Assembly: GCA_902612125.1 (NCBI GenBank)
Contig: CACMBV010000010.1
Span: 1 to 64,000, forward strand
DNA: 64,000 nucleotides
From: an uncultured Verrucomicrobiota bacterium
GTDB taxonomy: Bacteria > Verrucomicrobiota > Verrucomicrobiia > Opitutales > Seribacteraceae
Reading direction: 5' to 3'
Numbering within the stretch: the first letter of the stretch is position 1; each line of letters begins with the position of its first letter. Below are positions 45,547-54,513 of the stretch, piece after piece. The position numbers and the translations under genes are program-made. Under the pieces are notes generated by a model. It ran no database searches. It was not told the DNA's origin and saw only the letters and a list, made by a program, of their open reading frames with translations.

Positions 45547-46631
45547 TGAATTGTTTTAACAACAAAAAAGTAGCAATTACAGGACATACCGGTTTTAAAG
45601 GCTCTTGGTTGTCCGCTTGGTGCAAGCTTCTCGGATCTGAAGTATTGGGTTTATCTGACAAAATCCCAACGAATCCTTCGCATTTTGCTATTGTTGAAAG
45701 AGCAGTTGATCACGATGTACGTTTTGATGTCAGGAATTGTGATGAAATTGTTAAGTCTCTTAATTCTTATTCACCTGATTTTGTTTTTCATCTTGCAGCA
45801 CAGCCAATCGTCTTTGATGCATACGAAAACCCATTTGATACTTTTGCAATAAATACCATGGGCACTGCTAGTGTTCTTGAATATTTAAAACAGGCAACAA
45901 GTAATTGTGTGGCTGTTTTTATTACCAGTGATAAGTGCTACGATAATGTTGAATGGACATACGGATATAGGGAAACGGACCGCTTGGGCGGAAAAGATCC
46001 TTACAGTGGTTCTAAAGGAACCGCGGAATTAGTGATTAAGAGTTACTTTGAGTCCTTCATATCAAAACTTTCGCCACAAATTAAATTAGGAATTGGCAGG
46101 GCTGGAAATGTTATTGGTGGCGGTGATTGGGCCCCCTTCCGCATTGTACCTGATTGTGTACGATCATGGTCCATTAATGAAAAGCCTGAAATTAGATGTC
46201 CGCAAGCAACTCGCCCTTGGCAGCATGTATTGGAACCCCTAAGCGGTTACATTTCACTCGCGACTAATTTGTACAATGAAAATAAGTTAAACGGAGAAGC
46301 CTTCAATTTCGGTCCCCCTGCTGCTCAAAACCATTCAGTCAGAGAATTAGTTGAAGAAATAATGCTATACTGGGAAGGTACAGGCTGGCTTGATAGTTCA
46401 GAGGGTAACGATATGCCAGCGGAAGCTGGGCTGCTCAAGCTATGTTGTGATAAAGCACTCCATAAATTACACTGGAATTCTACCCTTAATTTTCAAGAGA
46501 CGGCAAAATGGACTGCTGACTGGTACCGCACTTTTTATCAATCAGGTCAAGTCCATGCCAGCAAGTTGACATACAAACAGATTACTGAATACATGAAGCT
46601 TTCTCAAGAAAGGCAAACATCTAAATTTTAA
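45546..46631 (+). CDS. rfbG: CDP-glucose 4,6-dehydratase
   Basis: Extended SDR of about 361 aa making CDP-4-keto-6-deoxyglucose. VAITGHTGFKGSWLSAWCK is the highly typical N-terminus; FHLAAQPIVFDAYENP, ITSDKCYDNVEW and the catalytic DPYSGSKGTAELV follow. The ATG at 45546 was chosen over an upstream TTG that would overlap the previous gene. The partner cytidylyltransferase lies two genes downstream. Confidence 0.92.
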   Translation: MNCFNNKKVAITGHTGFKGSWLSAWCKLLGSEVLGLSDKIPTNPSHFAIVERAVDHDVRFDVRNCDEIVKSLNSYSPDFVFHLAAQPIVFDAYENPFDTFAINTMGTASVLEYLKQATSNCVAVFITSDKCYDNVEWTYGYRETDRLGGKDPYSGSKGTAELVIKSYFESFISKLSPQIKLGIGRAGNVIGGGDWAPFRIVPDCVRSWSINEKPEIRCPQATRPWQHVLEPLSGYISLATNLYNENKLNGEAFNFGPPAAQNHSVRELVEEIMLYWEGTGWLDSSEGNDMPAEAGLLKLCCDKALHKLHWNSTLNFQETAKWTADWYRTFYQSGQVHASKLTYKQITEYMKLSQERQTSKF

Positions 46632-46636
46632 TTTTA

Positions 46637-47077
46637 ATGGCTAATCCTATTCTAAAAACTGATCTCAAGATTATTAATGCTGAAGAAGGTTCAGTTTTTC
46701 ACTTTATTAAGAATACCGATGTAGGATTCAAAAATTTTGGTGAGGTTTATTTCTCTAATGTTGAAAAAGACTGCATAAAAGCATGGAAAATGCATAAGGA
46801 AATGACTCTTAATTTAGTAGTGCCGGTAGGGCGTGTCTTATTTCATTTTATTGATGGAAGAAAAGATTCTGAGGAGTTTAATAAATTGCATTCCGTAGTT
46901 CTCTCTCAAGATCCTTACTTCCGATTAACCGTTCCTCCTATGTTTTGGTTCGGCTTTAAGGGACTTGCGGATGGACTTAACCTGATATCAAATCAAGCAG
47001 ATTTGGTGCATGACCCTGAGGAGGTGGATAGAAAGCCAATTGATGCTTTTGATGTTAATTGGAACATGAACCTATGA
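46637..47077 (+). CDS. RmlC-like cupin, sugar-nucleotide epimerase type
   Basis: 146-aa cupin related to dTDP-4-dehydrorhamnose 3,5-epimerases: GEVYFSNVEKDCIKAWKMH and MTLNLVVPVGRVLFHFID are the conserved sheet strands, and PPMFWFGFKGL the C-terminal one. Located between CDP-glucose 4,6-dehydratase and glucose-1-phosphate cytidylyltransferase genes, it probably epimerises or isomerises the CDP-4-keto-6-deoxy sugar. It overlaps the next ATG by 4 bases. Confidence 0.75.
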   Translation: MANPILKTDLKIINAEEGSVFHFIKNTDVGFKNFGEVYFSNVEKDCIKAWKMHKEMTLNLVVPVGRVLFHFIDGRKDSEEFNKLHSVVLSQDPYFRLTVPPMFWFGFKGLADGLNLISNQADLVHDPEEVDRKPIDAFDVNWNMNL

Positions 47078-47838
47078 AAGTTGTTATATTAGCGGGCGGT
47101 TTTGGTACTCGCCTTTCCGAGTATACAGAGTCAATTCCAAAGCCAATGGTGACCATCAGAGGAAAGCCTATTCTTTGGCATATAATGAAGAGGTATGCAT
47201 CATTCGGTCATAAAGAATTTATTCTTGCCCTTGGATACAAATCCGAAGTTGTAAAATCCTATTTTTTATCGATGCGTTCTGTTCATTCGGATTTCACATT
47301 AGACATGTCCAATGGCCAGATTGAGATCCATGACAAATCAAATATTGATTGGAGGATTACTTTGGTCGATACAGGGCAGGGAACTATGACTGGCGGTAGG
47401 GTAAAGCGATTAGAAAAATATATTGGTAACGAACCGTTTATGCTAACCTATGGTGACGGCTTGTCTGATGTTGATTTTGATAATTTAATTAAATTTCATG
47501 TGTCGAAGAGTAAACTGCTTACAGTAACTGCTGTACGGCCCATTGCTCGATTTGGTGAATTATCGTTGGATGGAGATTTAGTTACCTCTTTTCAGGAAAA
47601 ACCTCAAGTTACTAGAGGGTGGATCAATGGTGGCTTTTTTGTCTGCCAACCAGAAATTTTTGAGTACATTGAAAGTGATAAAACTATACTTGAGCGAGAA
47701 CCCTTAGAATCTATTTCTAAAAAGGGTGAACTTATTGCATACAAACACGAAGGCTTTTGGCAGTGTATGGATACCAAAAGAGATAAAGATTATTTGGAAG
47801 AACTATGGCAAAAGAAACAAGCTCCTTGGGTGATTTGA
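47074..47838 (+). CDS. rfbF: Glucose-1-phosphate cytidylyltransferase
   Basis: 254-aa nucleotidyltransferase forming CDP-glucose. VVILAGGFGTRLSEYTESIP is diagnostic, with KPMVTIRGKPILWHIMK, TGQGTMTGGRVKRL and TYGDGLSDVDF. The ATG at 47074 overlaps the cupin stop and gives the expected N-terminus. RfbF and RfbG together establish CDP-4-keto-6-deoxyglucose as a local intermediate. Confidence 0.93.
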   Translation: MKVVILAGGFGTRLSEYTESIPKPMVTIRGKPILWHIMKRYASFGHKEFILALGYKSEVVKSYFLSMRSVHSDFTLDMSNGQIEIHDKSNIDWRITLVDTGQGTMTGGRVKRLEKYIGNEPFMLTYGDGLSDVDFDNLIKFHVSKSKLLTVTAVRPIARFGELSLDGDLVTSFQEKPQVTRGWINGGFFVCQPEIFEYIESDKTILEREPLESISKKGELIAYKHEGFWQCMDTKRDKDYLEELWQKKQAPWVI

Positions 47839-48968
47839 ATAAAAATAAATTAATTCGGCTCTCCAAGTCATGCATTGGAGATGCCGAAAAGAATGCAGTT
47901 ATGCGTGTTTTAGACAAAGAGTTTTTGGGCATGGGAGAACAGGTTCGAATCTTTGAAGAAAAGTTGAGTCACTTTTTTGGGAGAGAAGCAGTTTGTGTTG
48001 TAAATGGGACTGCGGCATTGCATCTCGCACTACAAGCTTGCGAAATAGGTATTGGCGATGAAGTACTTGTTCCATCAATTACTTATGTTGCTTCTTTTCA
48101 GGCAATAACTGCCACTGGTGCAATTCCTGTTGCTTGTGATGTAGAGGAAACCTCCCTTTGTTTGGATTGGCTTGATGCAGAAAAAAGAATTACATCAAAA
48201 ACAAAGGCGATTATGCCAGTTCATTATTCAGGTGGAGTAGGGGAATTAGACAAAATATACAAACTTGCAGAGAAGTATAAATTAAGAGTTGTTGAAGACG
48301 CTGCCCATGCTTTTGGAACTACTTACAAAAATCAAAAAGTAGGGGGATTTGGAGATATTTCGTGCTTCAGCTTTGATGGTATTAAAAATATTACCTCAGG
48401 AGAAGGTGGATGTATTGTAACAGACGATGATAAAGTTTTGGATCTGGTTAAAGATGCTAGGTTACTTGGGGTAGAGAAAGACTCAGACAAAAGATATAAG
48501 GGCCAAAGGAGTTGGGATTTTAATGTAAGCAAACAGGGCTGGCGCTACCATATGAGTGATATAATGGCTGCCATTGGAATTGAACAATTGAATAGGTTCG
48601 ATACTATATCAGCTCAACGAAAGGAGATTGCGATTACATATACAAATGAATTGGGTAACTGTGATCAGATTACCTATATTGATCACGACTACGAAGAAGT
48701 TGTTCCTCATATTTTTCCAACCATATTAGCAGATGGAAATTCTCGAGATGACATATCTAAGGCACTAAACCAATATGGAATACAAACTGGAATTCACTAT
48801 ATCCCTAACCACTTACATTCCTTTTTTAAGAAGAGTACAAAATCAGAAACAATCTTGAGTGAAACAGATAGTATTTACCATTCTTTACTCACATTACCTC
48901 TACATGAAGAAGTCAGTAAAAGTGATGTGAAATACATAGTAGGAAAACTAACTGGAATTCTAAAGTAG
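47805..48968 (+). CDS. DegT/DnrJ aminotransferase acting on a 4-keto sugar nucleotide
   Basis: 387-aa PLP aminotransferase with Lys194 in CFSFDGIKNITSGEGG and VVEDAAHAFGT. The Lys shows it is an aminotransferase and not the RfbH-type 3-dehydratase, which has His. The GIKNITSGEGG context resembles perosamine/4-amino-4,6-dideoxy sugar synthases. It overlaps rfbF by 34 bases. Its last ~20 codons are duplicated in degraded form at 51598-51660. Confidence 0.83.
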   Translation: MAKETSSLGDLNKNKLIRLSKSCIGDAEKNAVMRVLDKEFLGMGEQVRIFEEKLSHFFGREAVCVVNGTAALHLALQACEIGIGDEVLVPSITYVASFQAITATGAIPVACDVEETSLCLDWLDAEKRITSKTKAIMPVHYSGGVGELDKIYKLAEKYKLRVVEDAAHAFGTTYKNQKVGGFGDISCFSFDGIKNITSGEGGCIVTDDDKVLDLVKDARLLGVEKDSDKRYKGQRSWDFNVSKQGWRYHMSDIMAAIGIEQLNRFDTISAQRKEIAITYTNELGNCDQITYIDHDYEEVVPHIFPTILADGNSRDDISKALNQYGIQTGIHYIPNHLHSFFKKSTKSETILSETDSIYHSLLTLPLHEEVSKSDVKYIVGKLTGILK

Positions 48969-49218
48969 CATATATATTTGAGTCTGTAATCGAAACATCT
49001 CCACTAGTGAGTGTGATTATGAATTGCTATAATGGAGAAAAATTTCTTCGGGAGGCAATTGATAGTGTATTATCGCAGACCTATACAAACTGGGAAGTTA
49101 TCTTCTGGGATAACCAATCAACGGATTCAAGTGCAACAATAGTAAAATCATACAGTGATAAAAGGATAAAGTATTTTTATGCTCCTAAGCATTCTGCACT
49201 TTACGCAGCAAGAAATTG
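48904..49218. repeat. Duplicated segment, copy A (aminotransferase 3' end plus GT2 5' end)
   Basis: About 315 bases with a near-identical counterpart at 51598-51911. It runs from the last ~20 codons of the aminotransferase gene, across the intergenic gap, through the first ~70 codons of the GT2 gene. The central 150 bases, coding for the GT2 N-terminus, look almost unchanged between copies; the ends diverge gradually. Confidence 0.85.
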
Positions 49219-49897
49219 TGCCGTAGAGAAAGTTAATGGTGAATATATAGCCTTTTTAGATAGCGATGACATTTGGTATGCTGAAAAGTTAGAAGAACAA
49301 CTAAAACTATTTGTTGATAATGAGGTTGGGTTTGTGTGTAGTAATTACAACATCTTAAACACACATTCCAACCAAATTAGAAAAGCGTTTACAAAACCCA
49401 TTCCTTGCGGATATGTGTTCAGATTATTGGCACAAGACTATAGAGTAGGTTTGCTCACTCTAATTATAAAAAAAAGTGCTTTTGATTCTCTAAAAGAAAA
49501 ATTTAACAGTAAATTTAATATTATTGGTGATTACGATGCTGTTTTCAGATTAGCAATGAATTTCAAAATGAATGCTTCACAAGAAACACTTGCTATTTAT
49601 AGAGCTCATGCGAAAAATTACTCAAATGATAGCGAACTTCTTTTTCATGAGTTAAATTTTTGGTTAGATTTTTACGAAAAAAAGATAATTGACTACGATA
49701 AAAAATCCTTTGAAATTTTGAAAAACAAATATCAATCACGTCTTTTTAAGTATTATTATTCAATTAATAAAAAAAAAGAAATAATTAAGCTCTTTAGTGA
49801 ATTCAATTTAAAGCTAAAATTTTTTTCAATACTTTCATTATTAATTCCATATAAATTTGTAATCATTTCTTTAAATATTAAAAAATTTTTGAATTAA
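49007..49897 (+). CDS. Glycosyltransferase family 2, with shortened N-terminus
   Basis: 296-aa GT-A enzyme: SVIMNCYNGEKFLREAIDS at the start, the YIAFLDSDDIWY DxD motif near residue 85, and a basic C-terminus. The GTG at 49007 is the first canonical start. Its paralogue at 51667 has an ATG 11 codons further upstream, and the aligned codon here (48974) is ATA. The protein would start right at the first beta strand and is probably still functional. After about residue 70 the two paralogues diverge, so acceptor specificity likely differs. Confidence 0.82.
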   Translation: MSVIMNCYNGEKFLREAIDSVLSQTYTNWEVIFWDNQSTDSSATIVKSYSDKRIKYFYAPKHSALYAARNCAVEKVNGEYIAFLDSDDIWYAEKLEEQLKLFVDNEVGFVCSNYNILNTHSNQIRKAFTKPIPCGYVFRLLAQDYRVGLLTLIIKKSAFDSLKEKFNSKFNIIGDYDAVFRLAMNFKMNASQETLAIYRAHAKNYSNDSELLFHELNFWLDFYEKKIIDYDKKSFEILKNKYQSRLFKYYYSINKKKEIIKLFSEFNLKLKFFSILSLLIPYKFVIISLNIKKFLN

Positions 49898-50176
49898 TGT
49901 TCATATTGGAATGATGTTTAAGATACGATGTCAGTATGTGAAATTATTCATTAATTTTATGTTTATAATTGTTGGATTTATGTTTCTTACTACCCATTAT
50001 TTTGCATTTTTAGTTCGACTATGATAGAGCTAATTTCGTAGCTATTGCTAATGTCCTACCTTCGATTTTTTTCATGGTGTTTTACACTTACCTGTATCTT
50101 AAATTATTATCACTACCTTGTTCTCTTTTCTTATAGCATTAATTTTTTTTCGTAAAAAAATCCATAAATCATAATA
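49898..50176 (+). other. Gap with remnants of a membrane protein
   Basis: No intact gene. Two short frames encode hydrophobic peptides: FINFMFIIVGFMFLTTHYF (from about 49947) and, just after an in-frame stop, YDRANFVAIANVLPSIFF (from about 50021). The succession looks like a decayed multi-pass protein, perhaps a polymerase (Wzy-like). The assignment is weak. Confidence 0.35.
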
Positions 50177-51265
50177 ATGAGACCAATTGCCTTTTTTATT
50201 CCAAATTTGTCTGTTGGTGGTGCACAAAAAGTGGTTGTAAATTTGGTTAATGGTTTATCTTTAATTACTGACCACCCTATCCATGTGATAACTCTAAGAA
50301 AAGAGGGAGAATTTTTAAGTCATATTAGTCCTAGCGTTACAATTTATGCGTTGAACAAAAATAGGGTCTTGTCCTGTTGCTTTGCTTTGTCATTTTATAT
50401 TTTTAAAAATAAACCACTAATTCTGTGTTCTAGTTTATTTTATTCAAATCTTTGTGCCGTAGTATCATGGATGATTTCTTTTTGTTCATGCCGGTTGATT
50501 TTAAGAGAGGATTGTCTATTCGATAATACTATGTCTCATTGTTCTTTATTTAAAGGGAAACTTATTCGTTTCCTTATGAAGTTACTTTATCGTTATGCAT
50601 ATTCCGTAGTTGCCATTAGTAACCCAGTCAAAAAATCCTTAATAGAGAACAAAATTTGTAAAACTAATTTGATATCCGTCATTCCGAATCCAGTAGATAT
50701 TAATTTTTTCAATAATTTTGTTAAAAAATATAAATTAAGTCTGTCTGAACATGACAATTATATTTGTGCAGTTGGTCGGCTTAGTTTTGAAAAAGGATTT
50801 GATATACTTCTAAAAGCGTTTTCAGAAATAGACAATACTCATATTCATTTGGTTATAATTGGCGATGGTAAACTCAAGAAAGAACTTTTAGATTATGCTA
50901 ATGAATTTTCTATATCCGATAAAGTTCATTTCACAGGTTTTATTAATCCTTACAAAGTACTTCAAAATTCTTCCTTATTTGTTTTACCCTCAAGGTCTGA
51001 GGGTTTTGGGCTTGCTCTTCTTGAGGCACTTGCTTTGGGAGTACCAGTTGTCGCTACTAGTTGTCCAGGTGCACCTCGGGAAATACTTTTAAATGGGAAG
51101 TTAGGCCATTTGGTCGAAACTGAGAATGCTAGTGCTCTTACTTCTGCTATTAATGATGCTCTCATCAACCCTAGATCTAACTCAATAGACAGAAAATTAC
51201 GAGCACAAGAGTATTCTACTCCTGTTATTTGCAAGAGGTACTTATCCGAGGTGTTTAATATTTAA
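50177..51265 (+). CDS. Glycosyltransferase family 4
   Basis: 362-aa GT-B retaining glycosyltransferase. The N-terminal FFIPNLSVGGAQKVVVNLV is the glycine loop; the C-terminal domain shows ICAVGRLSFEKGFDILLKAF, VIIGDGKLKKEL and the E-x7-E signature SRSEGFGLALLEALALGVP. Complete. It is the only intact gene between two zones of debris. Confidence 0.9.
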   Translation: MRPIAFFIPNLSVGGAQKVVVNLVNGLSLITDHPIHVITLRKEGEFLSHISPSVTIYALNKNRVLSCCFALSFYIFKNKPLILCSSLFYSNLCAVVSWMISFCSCRLILREDCLFDNTMSHCSLFKGKLIRFLMKLLYRYAYSVVAISNPVKKSLIENKICKTNLISVIPNPVDINFFNNFVKKYKLSLSEHDNYICAVGRLSFEKGFDILLKAFSEIDNTHIHLVIIGDGKLKKELLDYANEFSISDKVHFTGFINPYKVLQNSSLFVLPSRSEGFGLALLEALALGVPVVATSCPGAPREILLNGKLGHLVETENASALTSAINDALINPRSNSIDRKLRAQEYSTPVICKRYLSEVFNI

Positions 51266-51286
51266 AATCTATTTTTAGATGAAAAA

Positions 51287-51609
51287 ATGCATATCATTAC
51301 CAGCCTGAGTGATGGAGGTGCTAAATCAGTACTTTTTCGTTTATGTACTAATGACAATGAAAATCAGCATATAGTTGTTTCTTAATTTAATCATAGTAAA
51401 TATCCTCTATTTATCGAAAAAAATTATTACACAGGCATTGAATTTAAACTTCGATTTACATTTAATACTTTCATTTTTAATTTATGCTAATTAACGGTAG
51501 ACCCAAACCTTATGAATTGTAATATTGGATTTATAATGCAGATCTAGGTGCTTCATTCGTTCCTTCTCTTTTAGGCATAAGAAATTTTGATTGGGGAATG
51601 AAGAAGTAA
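51287..51609 (+). pseudogene. Decayed family 4 glycosyltransferase
   Basis: An ATG frame at 51287 encodes a typical GT4 N-terminus (HIITSLSDGGAKSVLFRLC, then NQHIVVS) and stops at 51385 after 32 codons. A second piece from 51526 encodes WIYNADLGASFVPSLLGIR and NFDWGM, matching the W-x-Y-H-A-D-L...GIRN-x-x-WG block found about 80-110 residues into such enzymes. The intervening part is shortened and frame-broken, and the rest of the gene is missing. The fragment ends at the start of repeat copy B. Confidence 0.7.
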
Positions 51610-51911
51610 GTAAAAGAGGTGTGAATTGTATAATAGAAAACTAACCGAAATTCTAAAGTAGAATATATGTCTGAGTCTGTAATCAAATCGTCTCCGTTAG
51701 TAAGTGTGATTATAAATTGCTATAATGGAGAAAAATATCTTCGGGAGGCAATTGATAGTGTATTATCGCAGACCTATACAAACTGGGAAGTTATCTTCTG
51801 GGATAACCAATCAACGGATTCAAGTGCAACAATAGTAAAATCATACAGTGATAAAAGGATAAAATATTTTTATGCTCCTGAACATACCGTGCTTTATGCA
51901 GCAAGAAATCA
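51598..51911. repeat. Duplicated segment, copy B (broken aminotransferase tail plus GT2 5' end)
   Basis: Counterpart of 48904-49218. The first ~60 bases repeat the last codons of the aminotransferase gene but with a one-base deletion and substitutions, so they are non-coding here; the RKLTEILK-stop end is still readable just before the GT2 start. The rest is the 5' part of the intact GT2 gene at 51667. Confidence 0.85.
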
Positions 51912-52584
51912 TGCTTTATCAAAAGCAAAAGGTGATTACATTTCATTCCTTGATTGTGACGACTGGTGGGATAAATCAAAACTAAAACTACAGATTATTT
52001 TGTTTAATAATGCAAATGTGGGATTAGTGTACAGCAATGCTCGATTACATTATCAAGGTAAAGGAAAAAATAAAATAATTTTTAAAAGTCTTCCTGAAGG
52101 ATATATATATGGAAAATTGCTTAAAAGATATTGCGTCGTTCTTTCCACTATTGTTGTAAGTAAAGAAGCCATTAATTTGTTAGAAAAAAAATTTGATAAT
52201 AGATTTCAAATTATAGGGGATTTGGACCTAATTTTGAGACTCTCAACTATCACTGTGACCAAATGCGTAAATGAAGCAGTTGTTAACTACAGATGGCACG
52301 GTAACAATTTATCGATTAAACAGATTGATAAGAAGATTTATGAAGTTAATATTCTAATTAAAGACTTACTGAAAAACAAGAAAATAGCAGAACACAAAAA
52401 TTTTAAATTCTTATACAGTTTGATTCAAGATATTAAAATTGAAGAATTTTTAAGAAATAAAAGAAGATTAAAAGTTATTATGGAGTTATTTAGTTATCCA
52501 ATTTGTTTTAAAAAATTGAAATATATTCTTGCAACAATTTTGCCCTACAGTGTTACTAATTACTTTATGAAGTTTAAAACATGA
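51667..52584 (+). CDS. Glycosyltransferase family 2 (paralogue of the 49007 protein)
   Basis: 305-aa GT-A glycosyltransferase with VSVIINCYNGEKYLREAID and the DxD-type ISFLDCDDWWDKS. Its first ~70 residues are nearly identical to the protein encoded at 49007 and then diverge, consistent with a hybrid formed by recombination in the conserved 5' part. ATG start. It overlaps the polymerase gene by 4 bases. Confidence 0.85.
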   Translation: MSESVIKSSPLVSVIINCYNGEKYLREAIDSVLSQTYTNWEVIFWDNQSTDSSATIVKSYSDKRIKYFYAPEHTVLYAARNHALSKAKGDYISFLDCDDWWDKSKLKLQIILFNNANVGLVYSNARLHYQGKGKNKIIFKSLPEGYIYGKLLKRYCVVLSTIVVSKEAINLLEKKFDNRFQIIGDLDLILRLSTITVTKCVNEAVVNYRWHGNNLSIKQIDKKIYEVNILIKDLLKNKKIAEHKNFKFLYSLIQDIKIEEFLRNKRRLKVIMELFSYPICFKKLKYILATILPYSVTNYFMKFKT

Positions 52585-53714
52585 TAAGTAGAAATTATTT
52601 AATTTTTTATGGTATTTTATTATCTTATTTTTTTGCTTTCTCTGATTTGTACATGTTATCACTAAATCTTTATACAAGTGGTTTTGAAACTAGTACTTTA
52701 TCATTCATAAAAGTGTTCAAAGACGTTTATTATATCTTAATTTTATATTTTGTTTTAATTAAAATAAATAACAATCAATTTGTTTTTATATTTGTGATAT
52801 TACTAGTTATTTTACCATCTCTAGCGTACACAGTATTGGGTAATGGTCTTTTAACTGTATTGTTTGGTTTAAGATGGATTTTACCATTCGTTGTAGGAGG
52901 CAGTCTTCTGTTTAGTGATTACAGGGAAAAGTTTTCAACTAAAAATGCATATTTTATATTAAGTTTTATGTTCTTTAATATTGCAATCCAATTATTACAA
53001 ACTTACCTTTTCACTAATCACAGATATTTCAGCGAAGAACTTGGTGTATTACGTTCACCTGGAATGTTTTTCCTACCTTCCGCCTCATCTTTTATTATGT
53101 GTTTTTCATATCTATATATAAAAAAATGCCACATTAATAAATTAGTCAGTACGAGTTTGTGTAACTATTCACTATTCATTTTTTCTTATTCAACTTTCCT
53201 TGCTGACTCTGCATCTGTTATCGGTATTGTAATTATATGCATAATGTTCCATTTCAAAATTTTAAAATCTAACATAAAAGGTTTCTTAATTTCTTTTTTG
53301 TTAGTTATTATATCAATATTGACTATTGTTAATTTTTCACCAAGAGGAATGGATATTCTTAATCGTTCTCTACTTGCTCGGATTGATTTATTTTTAAATA
53401 ATCTCCCAAATTTTAATGTAGTTTCGAACAACTTCGGTTTAGCAACTTCTGCAGGAATACAACTTAGTGATTTCAATGGATATATTACTCTAGAATCCTC
53501 ACTTAGTACAATTTTTTACAATGCTGGTTACTTATCTGGCTTTGTTTTAATGTTTTTCTATATTCTTTTTTTATATGTAGCTTTTTTAAGAAACAAAGTA
53601 TCTCAAAATGTTGTCCCATGTTTATTGCTTTGTGCATCAAGTTTCATTACGCTCAATTCCTTCGAGTTCTTCCCACTAGGTGCTTTAATATTTGTTGGAA
53701 TTAGGAATTATTAA
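52581..53714 (+). CDS. O-antigen/polysaccharide polymerase-like membrane protein (Wzy candidate)
   Basis: 377-aa very hydrophobic protein with about ten membrane segments and a larger periplasmic loop late in the sequence (after NFSPRGMDILNRSLLARID). No strict motif defines Wzy, but size, topology and place among glycosyltransferases next to Wzx fit. It has few family-specific residues, so the function is inferred. Coupled to the GT2 gene by ATGA. Confidence 0.65.
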   Translation: MISRNYLIFYGILLSYFFAFSDLYMLSLNLYTSGFETSTLSFIKVFKDVYYILILYFVLIKINNNQFVFIFVILLVILPSLAYTVLGNGLLTVLFGLRWILPFVVGGSLLFSDYREKFSTKNAYFILSFMFFNIAIQLLQTYLFTNHRYFSEELGVLRSPGMFFLPSASSFIMCFSYLYIKKCHINKLVSTSLCNYSLFIFSYSTFLADSASVIGIVIICIMFHFKILKSNIKGFLISFLLVIISILTIVNFSPRGMDILNRSLLARIDLFLNNLPNFNVVSNNFGLATSAGIQLSDFNGYITLESSLSTIFYNAGYLSGFVLMFFYILFLYVAFLRNKVSQNVVPCLLLCASSFITLNSFEFFPLGALIFVGIRNY

Positions 53715-53834
53715 TCTCAAACACCAATTTATATAAATTGCGAGTTATTATCATTCTTTTTTTATGTTTGTTTAACTTATAATAAATTTTAACATAGTTT
53801 TAATATTTTAACGTCGTAATTAAATCTTACTTTT

Positions 53835-54488
53835 ATGAAATTATTAAAAAAACTATTTACCAACAATCTTACTTATAATTATAATCTTTTTTATTCATAT
53901 ATTCTTACAAAAATATTCTATTTTAATTGTCGGTTAATAAGGTATCCTATTTTCATTAGGGGAAAACATAAGATATATTTAGGAAAAAATTTTACATGTG
54001 GTCGTTTTAATCGTATAGATGCTTTTGGAGAAAACGCAGAAATCAAGTTTGGTTCAAATGTCCAAATCAACGATTATAACCATATCTCTGCTGTATCAAA
54101 AATATCTATTGGTGATAATTGTTTAATAGCGAGTAATGTTTTTATTAGTGATCATAACCATGGAATATTTTCAGACGACTCACTTTCTAGCGGTATCAGA
54201 ACATGGGATCATAAGTATATTAATAGTAATGATATAAAACATTCTGATCCTTCCATCATATTTCGAGAAGCAAATCTTTCCGTTAAGCCTGTATATATTT
54301 ACAATAATGTATGGATTGGGCAATCAGTTGCTATTCTACCAGGAGTTACGATAGGGTGTGGAGCTGTAGTAGGGGCTAATTCTGTAGTTACAAAAAATAT
54401 AAAACCTTATACTCTTAGTGCAGGGAACCCTGCCAAAGAAATTAAATACTACGAACAGAAATCACAAAAATGGTTACCAAGCCTATAA
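53835..54488 (+). CDS. Acyltransferase, left-handed beta-helix (WcaF/maltose-acetyltransferase-like)
   Basis: 217-aa hexapeptide O-acetyltransferase. [15 protein letters not shown], the catalytic-His region [10 protein letters not shown], and the final coils [16 protein letters not shown] and [10 protein letters not shown] are visible. It would O-acetylate a sugar of the repeat unit. A 120-base AT-rich gap precedes it; I see no promoter there. Confidence 0.82.
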   Translation: MKLLKKLFTNNLTYNYNLFYSYILTKIFYFNCRLIRYPIFIRGKHKIYLGKNFTCGRFNRIDAFGENAEIKFGSNVQINDYNHISAVSKISIGDNCLIASNVFISDHNHGIFSDDSLSSGIRTWDHKYINSNDIKHSDPSIIFREANLSVKPVYIYNNVWIGQSVAILPGVTIGCGAVVGANSVVTKNIKPYTLSAGNPAKEIKYYEQKSQKWLPSL

Positions 54489-54513
54489 TTTGATTAATTA
54501 GAAATATAAAAAT

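Noticed and set aside
47805-48968. RfbH-type CDP-4-keto-6-deoxyglucose 3-dehydratase
   Set aside because: Expected next to RfbF/RfbG, but the active site has Lys (GIKNITSGEGG) where RfbH has His and the cluster Cys residues are absent. It is an aminotransferase.
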